Assembly: GCA_031431235.1 (NCBI GenBank)
Contig: JANPDA010000464.1
Span: 1 to 6,424, forward strand
Length of the DNA: 6,424 bases
Direction: 5' to 3'
Source: JANNSW01 sp031431235
GTDB lineage: Bacteria; Pseudomonadota; Alphaproteobacteria; Rhizobiales; Hyphomicrobiaceae
The notes under the pieces are model-generated. The model ran no database searches and was not told the DNA's origin. It was given only the letters and a program-made list of their open reading frames with translations. The translations under genes were made by a program, and so were the position numbers. Below are positions 6,098-6,424 of the stretch, piece by piece (position 1 is the first letter of the stretch; the number at the start of each line of letters is the position of its first letter).

Positions 6098-6424
6098 ATG
6101 GACCGGGGGGACATCTATCGCGTCGATCTCGATCCGGCGAGCGGCTTCGAGCAGAAAGGCAAGCGTCCCGTGCTCGTGATCTCGCGGGCGGCCTTCAATC
6201 GGCTCGGCATCGCTCTGGTTTGCCCGATCACGCAGGGCGGTCGCTTCGCGCGGGCGGCAGGTTGGACCGTTTCGCTCGCAACCGCCGGAACCGTGACGCA
6301 AGGCGTTGTCCTATGCCATCAACTGCGCACGCTCGACCTGCGCGCCCGCAACGCGAGCAAGGTCGAGACCGTGCCGGACGTTGTCATCGACGAGGTTTTG
6401 GCGAAGATTCAGACCATCATCGAT
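6098..6424 (+). CDS. mazF: MazF/PemK-family endoribonuclease toxin, 3' end outside the window
   Basis: MazF toxins cleave mRNA (and sometimes rRNA or tRNA) at short sequence motifs, stopping translation when MazE is degraded. The frame starts at ATG 6098 and runs 109 codons to the window edge without a stop. Since family members are about 105-120 residues, only a few codons should be missing. Visible hallmarks are MDRGDIYRVDLDP (1-13), a GxEQxGxRPVLVIS-like block (16-29) with the conserved Arg23, CPIT (42-45) with the conserved Thr45, GGRFAR (47-52), a TVTQGVVLCHQLRTLDLRAR block, and a final helix VIDEVLAKIQTII. Arg23 and Thr45 match the positions of the MazF catalytic pair. All these motifs are in one frame, so the toxin looks functional, unlike the VapC next door. 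A GGGGGG run near codons 3-5 keeps the frame. Confidence 0.88.
   Translation, partial: MDRGDIYRVDLDPASGFEQKGKRPVLVISRAAFNRLGIALVCPITQGGRFARAAGWTVSLATAGTVTQGVVLCHQLRTLDLRARNASKVETVPDVVIDEVLAKIQTIID

Noticed and set aside
5522..6301. Long minus-strand extension of the Phd/YefM antitoxin
   Set aside because: It runs antisense through mazE and mazF; the family fold starts near the ATG at 5521, which has its own AGGA.
1..6424. CRISPR arrays, tRNA or rRNA genes, insertion-sequence ends
   Set aside because: I saw no regularly spaced repeats, no cloverleaf-like segment and no transposase or terminal inverted repeats in the window.

Overview
The window is GC-rich DNA with GC-biased third codon positions. 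It carries a GcvT-fused demethylating FAD oxidoreductase, a PotD-like periplasmic binding protein and type II toxin-antitoxin pairs. This mix fits an alphaproteobacterium, probably of the Hyphomicrobiales (Rhizobiales). The placement is inferred from protein families and composition; there is no rRNA or other marker gene.

Left part (1-1641, minus strand): most of a dimethylglycine/sarcosine dehydrogenase-like gene that runs off the left edge. Its FAD domain is intact, but a TAA codon interrupts the reading frame at residue 389. The frame stays open past the stop for all 158 codons to the edge and still encodes recognisable central-domain and GcvT-type sequence, so this looks like one gene broken by a single substitution. 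A 354-bp spacer (1642-1995) separates it from a divergent group on the plus strand.

Middle part (1996-4717, plus strand): an exported PotD-like substrate-binding protein with an unusual lysine-rich insertion, then a 14-helix MFS transporter. Between them lie a 16-nt perfect palindrome and a 19-codon ORF that has a better ribosome-binding site than the transporter gene and ends with an ATGA overlap on the transporter start. No ABC permease or ATPase gene is present, so the binding protein has no local partner.

Right part (4811-6424): two type II toxin-antitoxin modules placed back to back. On the minus strand, a Phd/YefM-family antitoxin overlaps a VapC (PIN-domain) toxin by 4 nt. The toxin is split by a one-base insertion in a short G run, and the antitoxin start is preceded by a 9+3+9 inverted repeat that is a strong operator candidate. 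On the plus strand, a MazE-like (AbrB-fold) antitoxin is followed 3 nt later by a MazF/PemK toxin that runs off the right edge nearly complete. The 315 bp between the divergent antitoxins holds no convincing gene.

The gene families are all known. The main points of interest are two otherwise well-preserved genes each broken by one base change, the palindrome overlapping the antitoxin ribosome-binding site, and the small coupled ORF with palindrome ahead of the MFS gene. I saw no clear sign of a wholly new system.
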